NCBI RefSeq assembly: GCF_003075075.1
Contig: NZ_QCYM01000004.1
Location: 186,001 to 250,000, forward strand
DNA length: 64,000 bases
Direction: 5' to 3'
Source: Labrenzia sp. 011
Lineage (GTDB): Bacteria; Pseudomonadota; Alphaproteobacteria; Rhizobiales; Stappiaceae
The notes beneath the pieces are model-generated. The model was given only the letters and a program-made list of their open reading frames with translations. It ran no database searches and was not told the DNA's origin. Within the stretch, counting starts at the first letter, position 1. Each line of letters begins with the position of its first letter. A program made the position numbers and the translations under genes. Shown here piece after piece: positions 47,088 to 55,544 of this stretch.

Positions 47088-48917
47088 ATGCCGAAGATGC
47101 CGCTTCCCGTTTTTGCGCCTCAGTCTTCTTCGTCCGCCGATCTCGGGCATCTGCCCGAGTGGAACCTGGCGGATCTGTATCCGGCGCCCGACGCACCGGA
47201 GGTGGCCGCGGATCTGAAAGAGAGCCTGGACCGGTCGAAGACCTTCGAAACCTCCTACAAGGGCCGCCTTGCGGAAATGGCGCAGGACAATGTGGCGGCG
47301 CTGGTCACCGCGATCCGGGCCTATGAGGAACTGGAAGATCTCATGGGCCGGCTGGTCTCCTTCGCGGGACTGGTCTACGCGGAGAACACCATCGACCCTG
47401 CTTCGCAGAAATTCTATGGCGACGTGCAGGAGCAGATCACCACCGCCAGTTCCCACCTCCTGTTCTTTACCCTGGAACTGAACAAGATCGACGACGCGGT
47501 GATGGATGCGGCTCTGCAGGATCCGCAGCTCGGTCATTACCGTCCGTGGATCGAGGATCTGCGCAAGGGCAAGCCCTATCAGCTCGAGGATCGGGTCGAG
47601 CAGCTTTTCCACGAGAAATCCGTCACCGGCGCAGGCGCCTGGAACCGTCTCTTCGACGAGACCATGGCGTCGCTGAAATTCGATGTCGACGGCGAGGAAC
47701 TGGCCATCGAACAGACGCTCAACCTGCTTGTCGATCCGTCACCGGAAAAGCGCCGGCTTGCCTCGCAGGCGCTGACGAAAACCTTCAACGAGAACCTGCG
47801 AACCTTCACGCTCATCACCAACACGCTTGCCAAGGACAAGGAGATTTCCGACCGCTGGCGGAATTTTTCCGATGTCGCCGACAGTCGCCATCTGGCGAAC
47901 CGTGTCGAGCGGGAGGTCGTGGACGCCATGGTTGCCGCCGTCCGGGATGCGTATCCGCGCCTGTCGCACCGCTACTACAAGCTGAAGGCCAAATGGCTGG
48001 GCGTGGAGCAGCTCAATACCTGGGACCGCAATGCGCCGCTTCCCGATGCCGATACACGGGTCATCCCCTGGGACGAAGCCAGGACGACAGTGCTTTCGGC
48101 CTACAGCACCTTCTCTCCGGACATGGCCGAGATCGCCGGGCGCTTCTTCGAAAAGGGCTGGATCGATGCACCGGCCCGCCCGGGCAAGGCGCCGGGCGCC
48201 TTTGCTCATCCGACGGTGCCCAGTGCGCATCCCTATGTGCTGGTCAACTACCAGGGCAAGGTCCGCGACGTGATGACCCTCGCGCACGAACTGGGTCACG
48301 GGGTCCATCAGGTGCTTGCGGGACCCAACGGGCCGCTGATGGCACCGACCCCGCTGACACTGGCGGAAACCGCGAGTGTCTTCGGTGAAATGCTGACATT
48401 CAAATCCCTGCTGGCCAAGGCGGACAATCCGCAGACGCGCAAGATCATGCTGGCCTCCAAGGCCGAGGACATGATCAACACCGTGGTCCGGCAGATCGCC
48501 TTCTATACCTTCGAGCGCAAGGTGCACACGGAGCGGCGCAACGGCGAATTGACCGCCGAAAAGATCGGCGAACTGTGGCTGTCCGTCCAGGGCGAGAGCC
48601 TGGGGCCGGCGATCCGGCTGAACGAGGGCTACGAGTCCTTCTGGACCTATATTCCGCATTTCATCCATTCGCCTTTCTACGTCTATGCCTATGCGTTCGG
48701 CGACTGTCTGGTGAACTCGCTCTATGCGGTCTACGAAGAGGCGGAGGCCGGGTTTCAGGAGAAGTATTTCGATCTCCTGAAGGCAGGCGGCACCAAGCAT
48801 CATTCCGAGCTGCTCGCGCCGTTCGGTCTCGATGCCACCGATCCGGATTTCTGGAAGAAGGGTCTTTCGGTGATCGAACGCATCATCGACGAACTCGAAG
48901 AACTCGATCAGGCCTGA
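47088..48917 (+). CDS. pepF: Oligoendopeptidase F, M3B family
   Basis: This 609-residue zinc metallopeptidase cleaves peptides of about 7-17 residues in the cytoplasm. The active site is LAHELGHGVHQ, with the second-half glutamate in LTLAETASVFGE. The C-terminus NEGYESFWTYIPHFIHSPFYVYAY is typical. ATG 47088 (MPKMPLPVF) has GGAGAAAG seven bases upstream; a longer frame begins at 46923 but has no such site. It is followed by the DUF3445 gene after 16 bases, so they may be cotranscribed. Confidence 0.95.
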   Translation: MPKMPLPVFAPQSSSSADLGHLPEWNLADLYPAPDAPEVAADLKESLDRSKTFETSYKGRLAEMAQDNVAALVTAIRAYEELEDLMGRLVSFAGLVYAENTIDPASQKFYGDVQEQITTASSHLLFFTLELNKIDDAVMDAALQDPQLGHYRPWIEDLRKGKPYQLEDRVEQLFHEKSVTGAGAWNRLFDETMASLKFDVDGEELAIEQTLNLLVDPSPEKRRLASQALTKTFNENLRTFTLITNTLAKDKEISDRWRNFSDVADSRHLANRVEREVVDAMVAAVRDAYPRLSHRYYKLKAKWLGVEQLNTWDRNAPLPDADTRVIPWDEARTTVLSAYSTFSPDMAEIAGRFFEKGWIDAPARPGKAPGAFAHPTVPSAHPYVLVNYQGKVRDVMTLAHELGHGVHQVLAGPNGPLMAPTPLTLAETASVFGEMLTFKSLLAKADNPQTRKIMLASKAEDMINTVVRQIAFYTFERKVHTERRNGELTAEKIGELWLSVQGESLGPAIRLNEGYESFWTYIPHFIHSPFYVYAYAFGDCLVNSLYAVYEEAEAGFQEKYFDLLKAGGTKHHSELLAPFGLDATDPDFWKKGLSVIERIIDELEELDQA

Positions 48918-48933
48918 GACCGGACACCGCCGC

Positions 48934-49842
48934 ATGAAACCAGAATCCGCACCGCCGTTCCGGCATTCACCCTATGACGGATCAAGCCAGCCCTTCACGG
49001 TCGGTCTGAAACCGCTCGACGAGGAGGCTTTTCTGGAGCCGGACCCGTTGCTTGGCGCATATCTGGACGAGAAGGACCGGTTGTTTGCCGCGGACCTGGA
49101 GACGGTATTCCGGGCCGAGGACGGCACGGAGGCGGCCCAGGCGGAAGTGCTGGATCTCGTCACCGGAAACCTGGAGCGGTTCCACGGCGGAACGCACCGC
49201 TGCGGTTCCGATGCGGTGGAGATCCCGGCTGCGGGGCGGATCGTGCGGTTGTCGGAAGGACCTGCCCTTCTCACCGCCTCGCGGCTCGTTCAGGAAGACC
49301 TCATCATCATGCGGCCCGGCTGCGACGGCTATCGTCTGGCGGCGGCCTCCCTGTGTTTTCCGTCGTCCTGGTCGCTTGGCGAGAAATTCGGCCAGTCCAT
49401 GACCGGAATTCACGAGAATGTGCCCGGGTTCAACGGTGAACGCATGGGCAAGACCGTGGCGCGGCTGTTCGAGAACCTGAAGCCGGGCCAGCTTATCGGC
49501 AGGTTCAACTGGTCGGTCTACCCGGACGGGGACCTGCATCATCCGCGTCCCAAGCAGATCCGCCCCGAAATTTCCGGTGAGGCGCTCGCCCGGCTGTTTC
49601 TGCGGGTGGAGCGCCAGACCCTGCGGCGGCTGCCCGGAAGCGGCGATATCCTGTTCACGATCAAGATCCATCACGACCCGCTCGCCGCGCTGGAGGCTCA
49701 CGAGGATCGGGCCAGGCTCGCTGCAGGCCTCAGGCAGCAGCTTCTCGAACTGGATGCGGACCAGCTCGCCTACAAGGGGCTGACCGCCACCCGCGATGCG
49801 CTCGCGGAGGCTCTCGAAGGACTTTCGGTCGCAGCGCAATAG
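48934..49842 (+). CDS. DUF3445 heme-dependent oxidative N-demethylase-type protein
   Basis: This 302-residue protein belongs to DUF3445, the group that includes a heme-dependent oxidative N-demethylase described from a pseudomonad. It has the family blocks FLEPDPLLGAYLDEKDRL, LIIMRPGCDGYRLAAASLCF, IHENVPGFN, LIGRFNWSVYPDGDLHHPRP and LRRLPGSGDILFTIKIHHDPL. A conserved His at IHENVPG is a plausible heme ligand. The length fits. It follows pepF by 16 bases on the same strand and precedes an ABC1 kinase by about 80 bases. The substrate is unknown; demethylation of dimethylated amines is the closest known reaction. Confidence 0.85.
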   Translation: MKPESAPPFRHSPYDGSSQPFTVGLKPLDEEAFLEPDPLLGAYLDEKDRLFAADLETVFRAEDGTEAAQAEVLDLVTGNLERFHGGTHRCGSDAVEIPAAGRIVRLSEGPALLTASRLVQEDLIIMRPGCDGYRLAAASLCFPSSWSLGEKFGQSMTGIHENVPGFNGERMGKTVARLFENLKPGQLIGRFNWSVYPDGDLHHPRPKQIRPEISGEALARLFLRVERQTLRRLPGSGDILFTIKIHHDPLAALEAHEDRARLAAGLRQQLLELDADQLAYKGLTATRDALAEALEGLSVAAQ

Positions 49843-49922
49843 CACGGGCGGGACTGGATATTGTCGGGCCTCCGCATATGTAGACGATGACACCATGCCT
49901 CGAAAATGGAGCCCGTAACCGC

Positions 49923-51302
49923 ATGCCGCAGTCCAAAGACCGGGAAAGCAACCGGTTCAGCGCCCGCATGGGCCGCTATGCCAGGGTCGGCACGAACATG
50001 GGCGGAATCGCCGCCAAGGTTGCCGGCGCGAGGCTGTTCGGCATGGAACTGGACAATGCGAAGAACGCGACGGAACTGGCGGCGGCGCTGGGTGGTCTCA
50101 AGGGGCCGCTGATGAAGGTCGCGCAGCTCCTGTCGACCATCCCCGACGTTCTGCCGCCGGAATATACGACGGAGCTGGCCAAGTTGCAGGCGAATGCTCC
50201 GCCCATGGGCTGGGCCTTCGTGAAGCGCCGGATGCGCGCGGAACTCGGGGCCGACTGGCAAAGCCGCTTCGAGGACTTCGGCCGGGAGCCGGCGGCGGCC
50301 GCCTCGCTCGGGCAGGTTCATCGCGCCGTCGGGCATGACGGCAGGATCCTGGCCTGCAAGCTGCAGTATCCGGACATGGCGTCCGCGGTGGAAGCGGATC
50401 TCAAGCAGCTGCAAATGCTGTTTTCCGTTCACCGGCGCATGAGCCCGGCCATTGACACGCGGGAGATCGCCAAGGAAATCAGCGCCCGGGTGCGCGAAGA
50501 ACTCGATTATGTGCGCGAGGCGGCCCATATCGCCATGTACCAACGGATACTCGCCGACAGCAGCCGTATCCGTGTGCCGGAGGTGGTCGAACCGCTTTCG
50601 ACCGGGCGGCTGCTCACCATGGGCTGGCTGGCCGGGAAACCGCTTCTGGACTTCAAGGAGCACAGCCAGGAGGAGCGCAATCTTCTCGCGGAGACCATGT
50701 TCCACGCCTGGTGGCATCCCTTCAGTCATTTCGGCGTCATTCACGGCGATCCGCACCTGGGCAACTATACGGTTTTCGAAACCGACGGGGCACCGGCGGG
50801 CATCAATCTTCTGGACTATGGCTGCATCCGTGTCTTTCCGGAAAGTTTTGTCGAAGGCGTGGTCGATCTCTATCGCGGCCTGCTGGAGGGCGACGACGCG
50901 CGCGTCGTGTCCGCCTATGAACGCTGGGGCTTCAGGAACCTCAAGAAGGAGGTGATCGAGGTTCTCAACATCTGGGCGCGCTTCATCTACGGCCCGCTTC
51001 TGACCGATCGTGTCCGCTCGGTCGCGGACGGCGTTTCGGCGGCCGAATACGGCCGCAAGGAAGCTTTCCGGGTTCACAGTGCGCTGAAGGAACTCGGTCC
51101 GGTCACTGTGCCGCAGGAATTCGTCTTCATGGACAGGGCGGCCATCGGCCTCGGGGGGGTGTTTCTTCACCTGCGGGCGGAAGTGAATTTCTTTCGCCTG
51201 TTCAACGAGCAGATCGAGGGTTTCGAAGCCGCGACGGTCCGCCGCCGGCAGGATGAGGTGCTCGCGGCGGCCGGGCTGCCGACGGCGGCGCACACGGCCT
51301 GA
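49923..51302 (+). CDS. ABC1/UbiB-ADCK family protein kinase-like protein
   Basis: This protein of about 459 residues belongs to the ABC1 atypical kinase family, several members of which support coenzyme Q synthesis or lipid export. The N-terminal family motif normally KxGQ reads LMKVAQLLSTIPD here, with Ala in place of Gly. The kinase-like lobe has AAAASLGQVHRA (Ala-rich nucleotide loop), FGVIHGDPHLGNY (catalytic-loop His-Gly-Asp) and LLDYGCIRVFPES (DYG in place of DFG). ATG 49923 (MPQSKDRESN) was used, but ATG 49887 is possible. There are no C-terminal membrane segments as in UbiB, so it is a soluble ABC1 subtype common in alphaproteobacteria. Confidence 0.88.
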   Translation: MPQSKDRESNRFSARMGRYARVGTNMGGIAAKVAGARLFGMELDNAKNATELAAALGGLKGPLMKVAQLLSTIPDVLPPEYTTELAKLQANAPPMGWAFVKRRMRAELGADWQSRFEDFGREPAAAASLGQVHRAVGHDGRILACKLQYPDMASAVEADLKQLQMLFSVHRRMSPAIDTREIAKEISARVREELDYVREAAHIAMYQRILADSSRIRVPEVVEPLSTGRLLTMGWLAGKPLLDFKEHSQEERNLLAETMFHAWWHPFSHFGVIHGDPHLGNYTVFETDGAPAGINLLDYGCIRVFPESFVEGVVDLYRGLLEGDDARVVSAYERWGFRNLKKEVIEVLNIWARFIYGPLLTDRVRSVADGVSAAEYGRKEAFRVHSALKELGPVTVPQEFVFMDRAAIGLGGVFLHLRAEVNFFRLFNEQIEGFEAATVRRRQDEVLAAAGLPTAAHTA

Positions 51303-51455
51303 TGCGGGGTCGTCGGTCAGGCGAAATCCGCGGCCGGGCGGGCCGCAGGCAAAAAGTCGCGCCCGCAAAGCGCGATTCTGCATGCGGGCACATTGCCCAA
51401 GGGGAAAACTTTATTGTATGAAGGCAGCCGAAGATCGCAAATCCTGGGGGACTTT

Positions 51456-51737
51456 ATGTCTGACGATAACGCTCCGGCAATGGACTATGACGCTCACGAG
51501 CGGACTTATGAAGGGTTCATCCACTTCTCCAAGGTCGGCACTCTCTCCGTCCTGACCGTCATGGTGTGCCTGATCATGTTCAGTTTCGGTGGTACCGCCG
51601 CGGCTATTTTCGGCTGGCTGATGCTGATCGCCACCTTCGTTGCCGCCGCGGTCGGGCTCGCACTGGGTGCCTCCGGCTGGATCCCGCCTGCGGCGGTGTT
51701 CGTCCTGTCCGGCATTCTGGCGATCCTGACGGTCTGA
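51456..51737 (+). CDS. aa3-type cytochrome c oxidase subunit IV
   Basis: This 93-residue membrane protein is the small subunit IV of alphaproteobacterial aa3 cytochrome c oxidase. It starts at ATG 51456 with MSDDNAPAMDYDAHERTYEG and then IHFSKVGT, the hallmark N-terminal block. Two predicted membrane helices follow. GGGGGA lies upstream. It is apart from the main oxidase operon. An intrinsic terminator follows at 51767-51792. Confidence 0.9.
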   Translation: MSDDNAPAMDYDAHERTYEGFIHFSKVGTLSVLTVMVCLIMFSFGGTAAAIFGWLMLIATFVAAAVGLALGASGWIPPAAVFVLSGILAILTV

Positions 51738-51766
51738 TCCGTCTGTTCCTGCAGTCCGCCTTGCGG

Positions 51767-51796
51767 AAAGGCGCGGTTCGTTCCGCGCCTTTTGTC
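51767..51796 (+). terminator. Intrinsic terminator after COX IV
   Basis: AAAGGCGCGG (51767-51776) and CCGCGCCTTT (51783-51792) form a perfect 10-base stem around a 6-base loop (TTCGTT), followed by a short T-rich end. It separates the COX IV gene from the RluA-type gene. Confidence 0.75.
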
Positions 51797-51830
51797 TTGA
51801 GTGGCACAGGCTCTGGTATAAGCAGGGGTC

Positions 51831-52502
51831 ATGAGCCCGTCCGCGCCCGTCTCCTTTGTTTACGATCCTCCGTCAGAGCCCTATCTGACTGTCATCCATG
51901 CGGATGACGAACTGCTCGTGGTGGACAAGCCGAGCGGGCTTCTGAGTGTTCCGGGCAAAGCCGCCGAACATTCCGACTGTCTTGAGTACAGGGCTCGGGA
52001 GGTCCATGGGCAGGCGCGCATCGTTCACCGGCTGGATATGGATACCTCCGGCGTGATGGTCCTGGCGATGAACCCGCGGGCGCATCGCCATCTCGGTCTC
52101 CAGTTCGAACGGCGCAAAACCGCCAAGACCTATGTCGCCGAGATTTGGGGCCATCCGGCCGCCGAGGAAGGCGAGATCGATCTGCCGCTGGTGTGCGACT
52201 GGCCGAACCGGCCGAAGCAGATGGTCAGTCACGAACATGGCCGCGCGGCGCTGACGCGCTGGAAGGTTCTGGACCGGCGCGAGCGCACGACACGCGTCAG
52301 ACTGTTTCCCCATACGGGACGATCCCACCAGCTCCGGGTGCATATGCTTGCCCTGGGCCATCCGATCATCGGCGACAGATTTTATGCGCAGGGAGCGGCC
52401 CTGAGCGCCTGTACGCGGCTGGCCCTGCATGCGGAAAGCCTCGAACTGCATCATCCGGCGGACGGCGTGCGGGTCCTTTTTGAAAGCCCGTGCCCCTTCT
52501 GA
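51831..52502 (+). CDS. RluA-family pseudouridine synthase
   Basis: This 223-residue enzyme isomerises uridine to pseudouridine in rRNA or tRNA. The catalytic aspartate lies in IVHRLDMDTSGVMVLA, and the family blocks LLVVDKPSGLLSVPGK, KTYVAEIWG and LFPHTGRSHQLRVHMLALGHPI are present. It lacks an S4 domain, as in the RluA subgroup that modifies 23S rRNA position 746 and tRNA position 32. The start at ATG 51831 gives a full-length chain. It is convergent with the sulfotransferase gene, with 90 bases between their stops. Confidence 0.92.
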   Translation: MSPSAPVSFVYDPPSEPYLTVIHADDELLVVDKPSGLLSVPGKAAEHSDCLEYRAREVHGQARIVHRLDMDTSGVMVLAMNPRAHRHLGLQFERRKTAKTYVAEIWGHPAAEEGEIDLPLVCDWPNRPKQMVSHEHGRAALTRWKVLDRRERTTRVRLFPHTGRSHQLRVHMLALGHPIIGDRFYAQGAALSACTRLALHAESLELHHPADGVRVLFESPCPF

Positions 52503-52592
52503 CCCGGAGCAGTCCGTGCGCAGGCGAAGGCGCTCGTGTTCGCCCGTCTGACATTCATCGATTTCAAGGCCCTTTGAGGGATCTTGCCGGGG

Positions 52593-53432
52593 TCAGCACA
52601 TGAACTCGGGGTAAAGGTCCTGCATGCGCGGGCCGCAGATCCGGTTCACGACCTCGATCTCGTCATCCGTCAACTGCGCCGGCTCCTGATAGGACACGGC
52701 CGGTGTCATGTCGTTTGCGGAGTTCGGTTTCCAGGTGTTGATCTTCGTGTCGGCAACATCCGCCCTGATGCCTCGCAGGCCGGAAAAGGCCTCGATATCG
52801 CGGATGTTCCGGTCCAGATCGCCGGTCAGATCCTCATAGCGGACCACATGCAGCATCGCAGGCAGGTTGCGGAACCCGTTCTTCTTCAGAACGGCGACGA
52901 CTTCGGTGTTTGCCTGCCATTCCTGACAGGCTTCGATCAGCTTTTGCCGGCTGGTCAGCCAGTTCTTCGACTTCTGGGATTTGATGACGTCAAAAACATT
53001 CCGGTAGATATAGATGCATCTGAGATCCGCGATCAGGTCCGCCATCTTCACCACTTGCGGGAACGCAAGCTTTGGAACCTTCGCCGCCCATACCTCTTTG
53101 CCGATCGCCTTGGTCGCTTCATCGTGATGCTGGCGGTAAAAGTGAACGGCGCCGGTCAGGGCGTGTCTGGCGAAATCTCCCGGCAGGTCCAGGCCGACCA
53201 TCCAGTAGTCGACGTTCCCGGCGAGAATGTTTTCCCATTCGAACTTGTGTCTCGCCTCGTTGTTCTGGAGGTGCAGAAGCTCCCTGTGGGCGAAGTCACA
53301 GAGTTCGGTCAGGCGGCGTCCGGTGAACTCGCCATAGCAGATGCCGTTTTCCGAGCTGGTGATCAATCGCTGAAGAAGGGTCGTGCCTGAACGGGTGGTG
53401 GGAGAGGTGACGATGATGGGTCCGGAAGGCAT
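52593..53432 (-). CDS. Sulfotransferase family protein
   Basis: This 279-residue cytoplasmic enzyme would transfer sulfate from PAPS to an acceptor. The 5'-phosphosulfate loop is seen in TSPTTRSGTTLLQRLI near the N-terminus and the 3'-phosphate site in CIYIYRNVFDVIKSQKS near residue 155. It belongs to the broad Sulfotransfer family, and no acceptor can be named. ATG 53432 was used. No other sulfation or PAPS-synthesis gene is in the window, and it stands alone between the RluA and TPR genes. A role in modifying a surface polysaccharide or lipid is inferred only. Confidence 0.85.
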   Translation of the reverse strand: MPSGPIIVTSPTTRSGTTLLQRLITSSENGICYGEFTGRRLTELCDFAHRELLHLQNNEARHKFEWENILAGNVDYWMVGLDLPGDFARHALTGAVHFYRQHHDEATKAIGKEVWAAKVPKLAFPQVVKMADLIADLRCIYIYRNVFDVIKSQKSKNWLTSRQKLIEACQEWQANTEVVAVLKKNGFRNLPAMLHVVRYEDLTGDLDRNIRDIEAFSGLRGIRADVADTKINTWKPNSANDMTPAVSYQEPAQLTDDEIEVVNRICGPRMQDLYPEFMC

Positions 53433-53767
53433 AAGGGCTGGATCGCCTTTTCTATGTGGGTGTCGTGGCGCTTGTCGAGAATCGGAACTGTCGTCACGCT
53501 ACCACATCCGGCAAAACCGGTCGAAACACGGCCAATCCTCCGCGATCTGCGGAGCGTCATTCCGGTATGTCGCCGCAAGGCGGGCAGGGCGAGGGCCGGG
53601 TCCGCAGCCGCCCCTTGCCGGTCAGCCGGGTCCCGGACCGTCCAGAACCAGGGTCGATTGTATGGGATGCCCGTCAGCGTCCGTTCAGCCAGTGACGGGT
53701 CTGTTCCAGGGGGGAGGGAGACTGGATGCCCTGATCTGCATCAGGGGGCGCTGCCGGTCAGGCGGTT

Positions 53768-54592
53768 TCAGCCCTGGCCGACGCGGCCGATGCCTTCACG
53801 GGCCAGCTTGTTGGAATTGTCCAGCGAAATGGCCTTGGTGTAATTCCGGCGTGCGTCCTTCTGCTTGCCGAGCATTTCCAGGGCAAGGCCGCGGTTCGCC
53901 CAGGCAATGGAGGAGTTCCGGTCAAGGTTGACGGCCATGGACAGATCGGAGAAGGCAGCGTTCGGGTCATTGACCGCGATATAGGCGATGCCGCGGGCGG
54001 TATAGGGCGCGGCAGCCTTAGGATTGAGGCCGATCGCGGTCGCGAAGTCCTCGATTGCCCGGTTGTTCTGGTTCTGCGCCTGATAGATCAGACCGCGATT
54101 GTAGAAGGCACGGGCGTCGCTGCTGTCGCGGGAAATCACGGAATTGAAATCCGCCAGGGCGGCGTTGAAATTGCCCTGCTGGCGGTAGATGTTGCCGCGC
54201 CCGACATAGGCAACGTCATAATCGGGTTTGATGTTGATCGCGCGGGTGTAATCGGCAATCGCCAGGTCGTTCTGGTTCAGCCGGCGGTAGACAAGTGCCC
54301 GGTTGGCATAGGTCTGGTAGGACTGGGGATCGAGCTGCAGCGCCCTGTTGAAGTCTTCCACCGCCTTGTCGAGCTTCCCGGCCTGACCATAGGCAATGCC
54401 GCGCGTGGAGTAGGCGTGGGCGTCCGAGGGATTGGCCTCGATCACTGCCGTCAGGGAGGCGATATTGGTGGAAGAGCCGGCAGAGGTGTTGATCGGTACG
54501 TCGTTATAGACGCCGCCGGCATTGCATGCCGCCAGAAGCGTCGCCAGACCGAACAATGTGGCAAAGGGCAGAAGTTTGCGCATGCGGCACAT
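53768..54592 (-). CDS. TPR-repeat lipoprotein (NlpI-like)
   Basis: This protein of about 274 residues carries a lipobox, LATLLAAC, at about residue 22, so it is lipid-anchored, probably to the outer membrane. Six or so TPR units follow, for example YSTRGIAYGQAGKLDKAVEDF, YANRALVYRRLNQNDLAIADY and FYNRGLIYQAQNQNNRAIEDF. ATG 54592 (MCRMRKLLP) was used, with ATG 54583 possible; the open frame extends 110 codons upstream but crosses the rpsU terminator. NlpI-type proteins regulate peptidoglycan hydrolases; this would fit but is not shown. A Gly-rich C-terminus ends in GIGRVGQG. Confidence 0.88.
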   Translation of the reverse strand: MCRMRKLLPFATLFGLATLLAACNAGGVYNDVPINTSAGSSTNIASLTAVIEANPSDAHAYSTRGIAYGQAGKLDKAVEDFNRALQLDPQSYQTYANRALVYRRLNQNDLAIADYTRAINIKPDYDVAYVGRGNIYRQQGNFNAALADFNSVISRDSSDARAFYNRGLIYQAQNQNNRAIEDFATAIGLNPKAAAPYTARGIAYIAVNDPNAAFSDLSMAVNLDRNSSIAWANRGLALEMLGKQKDARRNYTKAISLDNSNKLAREGIGRVGQG

Positions 54593-54704
54593 GTGATCTC
54601 TTATGGTCAAGGGACTGGACATGCCGTTCTTCTGCCTCCAATTGGGCGGGAATGTGGCTTCGCTTCCGGAGCTGCCCCTATCCGGGACTTCTCCACAAAA
54701 CGCC

Positions 54705-54731
54705 AAAAAGCCGACCGTGACTCCGGTCGGC
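54705..54731 (-). terminator. Intrinsic terminator of rpsU
   Basis: GCCGACCG (54710-54717) and CGGTCGGC (54724-54731) form an 8-base stem around a 6-base loop (TGACTC); the minus strand then has five Ts (54709-54705). It lies 58 bases after the rpsU stop. Confidence 0.88.
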
Positions 54732-54788
54732 CTTACGGCAGTTCTGAATGATATCGGCGATCCATGCCGCCAGGCACACTCAAGCCGC

Positions 54789-55019
54789 TTAGCGGCGAGC
54801 GGCCGGCTTGCCCGGAAGCAGGCCTTCGCGCTGTGCCCGCTTGCGAGCCAGCTTGCGCGCGCGGCGAATTGCTTCAGCCTTTTCACGCGCCTTCTTCTCG
54901 GACGGCTTTTCAAAATGACCACGAAGTTTCATTTCACGGAAGATGCCTTCGCGCTGCATCTTTTTCTTGAGCGCCTTCAGCGCTTGATCGACATTGTTGT
55001 CGCGAACCAGAACCTGCAC
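54789..55019 (-). CDS. rpsU: 30S ribosomal protein S21
   Basis: This 76-residue basic protein of the small ribosomal subunit helps translation initiation. It starts at GTG 55019 with [20 protein letters not shown], and contains [20 protein letters not shown] and a C-terminus rich in Arg and Lys ([16 protein letters not shown]). The frame is open further upstream, but the GTG start matches S21 proteins. An intrinsic terminator follows at 54705-54731. S21 is encoded alone, as usual in this lineage. Confidence 0.95.
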   Translation of the reverse strand: MQVLVRDNNVDQALKALKKKMQREGIFREMKLRGHFEKPSEKKAREKAEAIRRARKLARKRAQREGLLPGKPAARR

Positions 55020-55544
55020 GCGTTTTTTCCCATTTTCGTTGCGCTGCGACCGATCCGCAGCCAGAATTGGACTTGGCCAGTATTGGACAATGATAGAAGC
55101 GAGGCCTTGCCAGCGGTTCCTGCAGCCGCCCGGAAAACACGCAGCCAACGTTTATCTCATTCACATGTGTATCGAGCAACATATGTGAACAGAAACCTGA
55201 TCGCCGCTGACGCGTCGCTCACTTTGGGCGGGTTAATACCAGAGCAGACAAGCCGTGTCCACAGTCATTCGAAAAGAAAGGGCGCGCGGGAGGCGGGCGG
55301 CCCTTCATCGGACAGGTGCTTCCTGCACCGCTCCGCGACGGCAATTTAGTGGTTGGCACCGCCTTTCGGGAGGACTAGGGTCGGCTCCGGAAAACAGGGT
55401 GAGATGGTAGGCGCCGGTTGTCCGCCGGCAGCATTGCGGCTGCGGGAACACCGGAAGGCGCGTACCGTTGCATTCCCGTTTCATGAGGCCATACCCTAGA
55501 GGCGGTATCTCACCGTTCCTGACCCCTGACTGTTGGAGAAAAGA
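55020..55544. other. 525-base gap between rpsU and the MATE gene, no gene seen
   Basis: I found no protein or RNA gene that I could support. It must hold the rpsU promoter (minus) and the MATE promoter (plus). GC-rich stretches (for example 55280-55310) show no strong hairpin. Confidence 0.5.
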
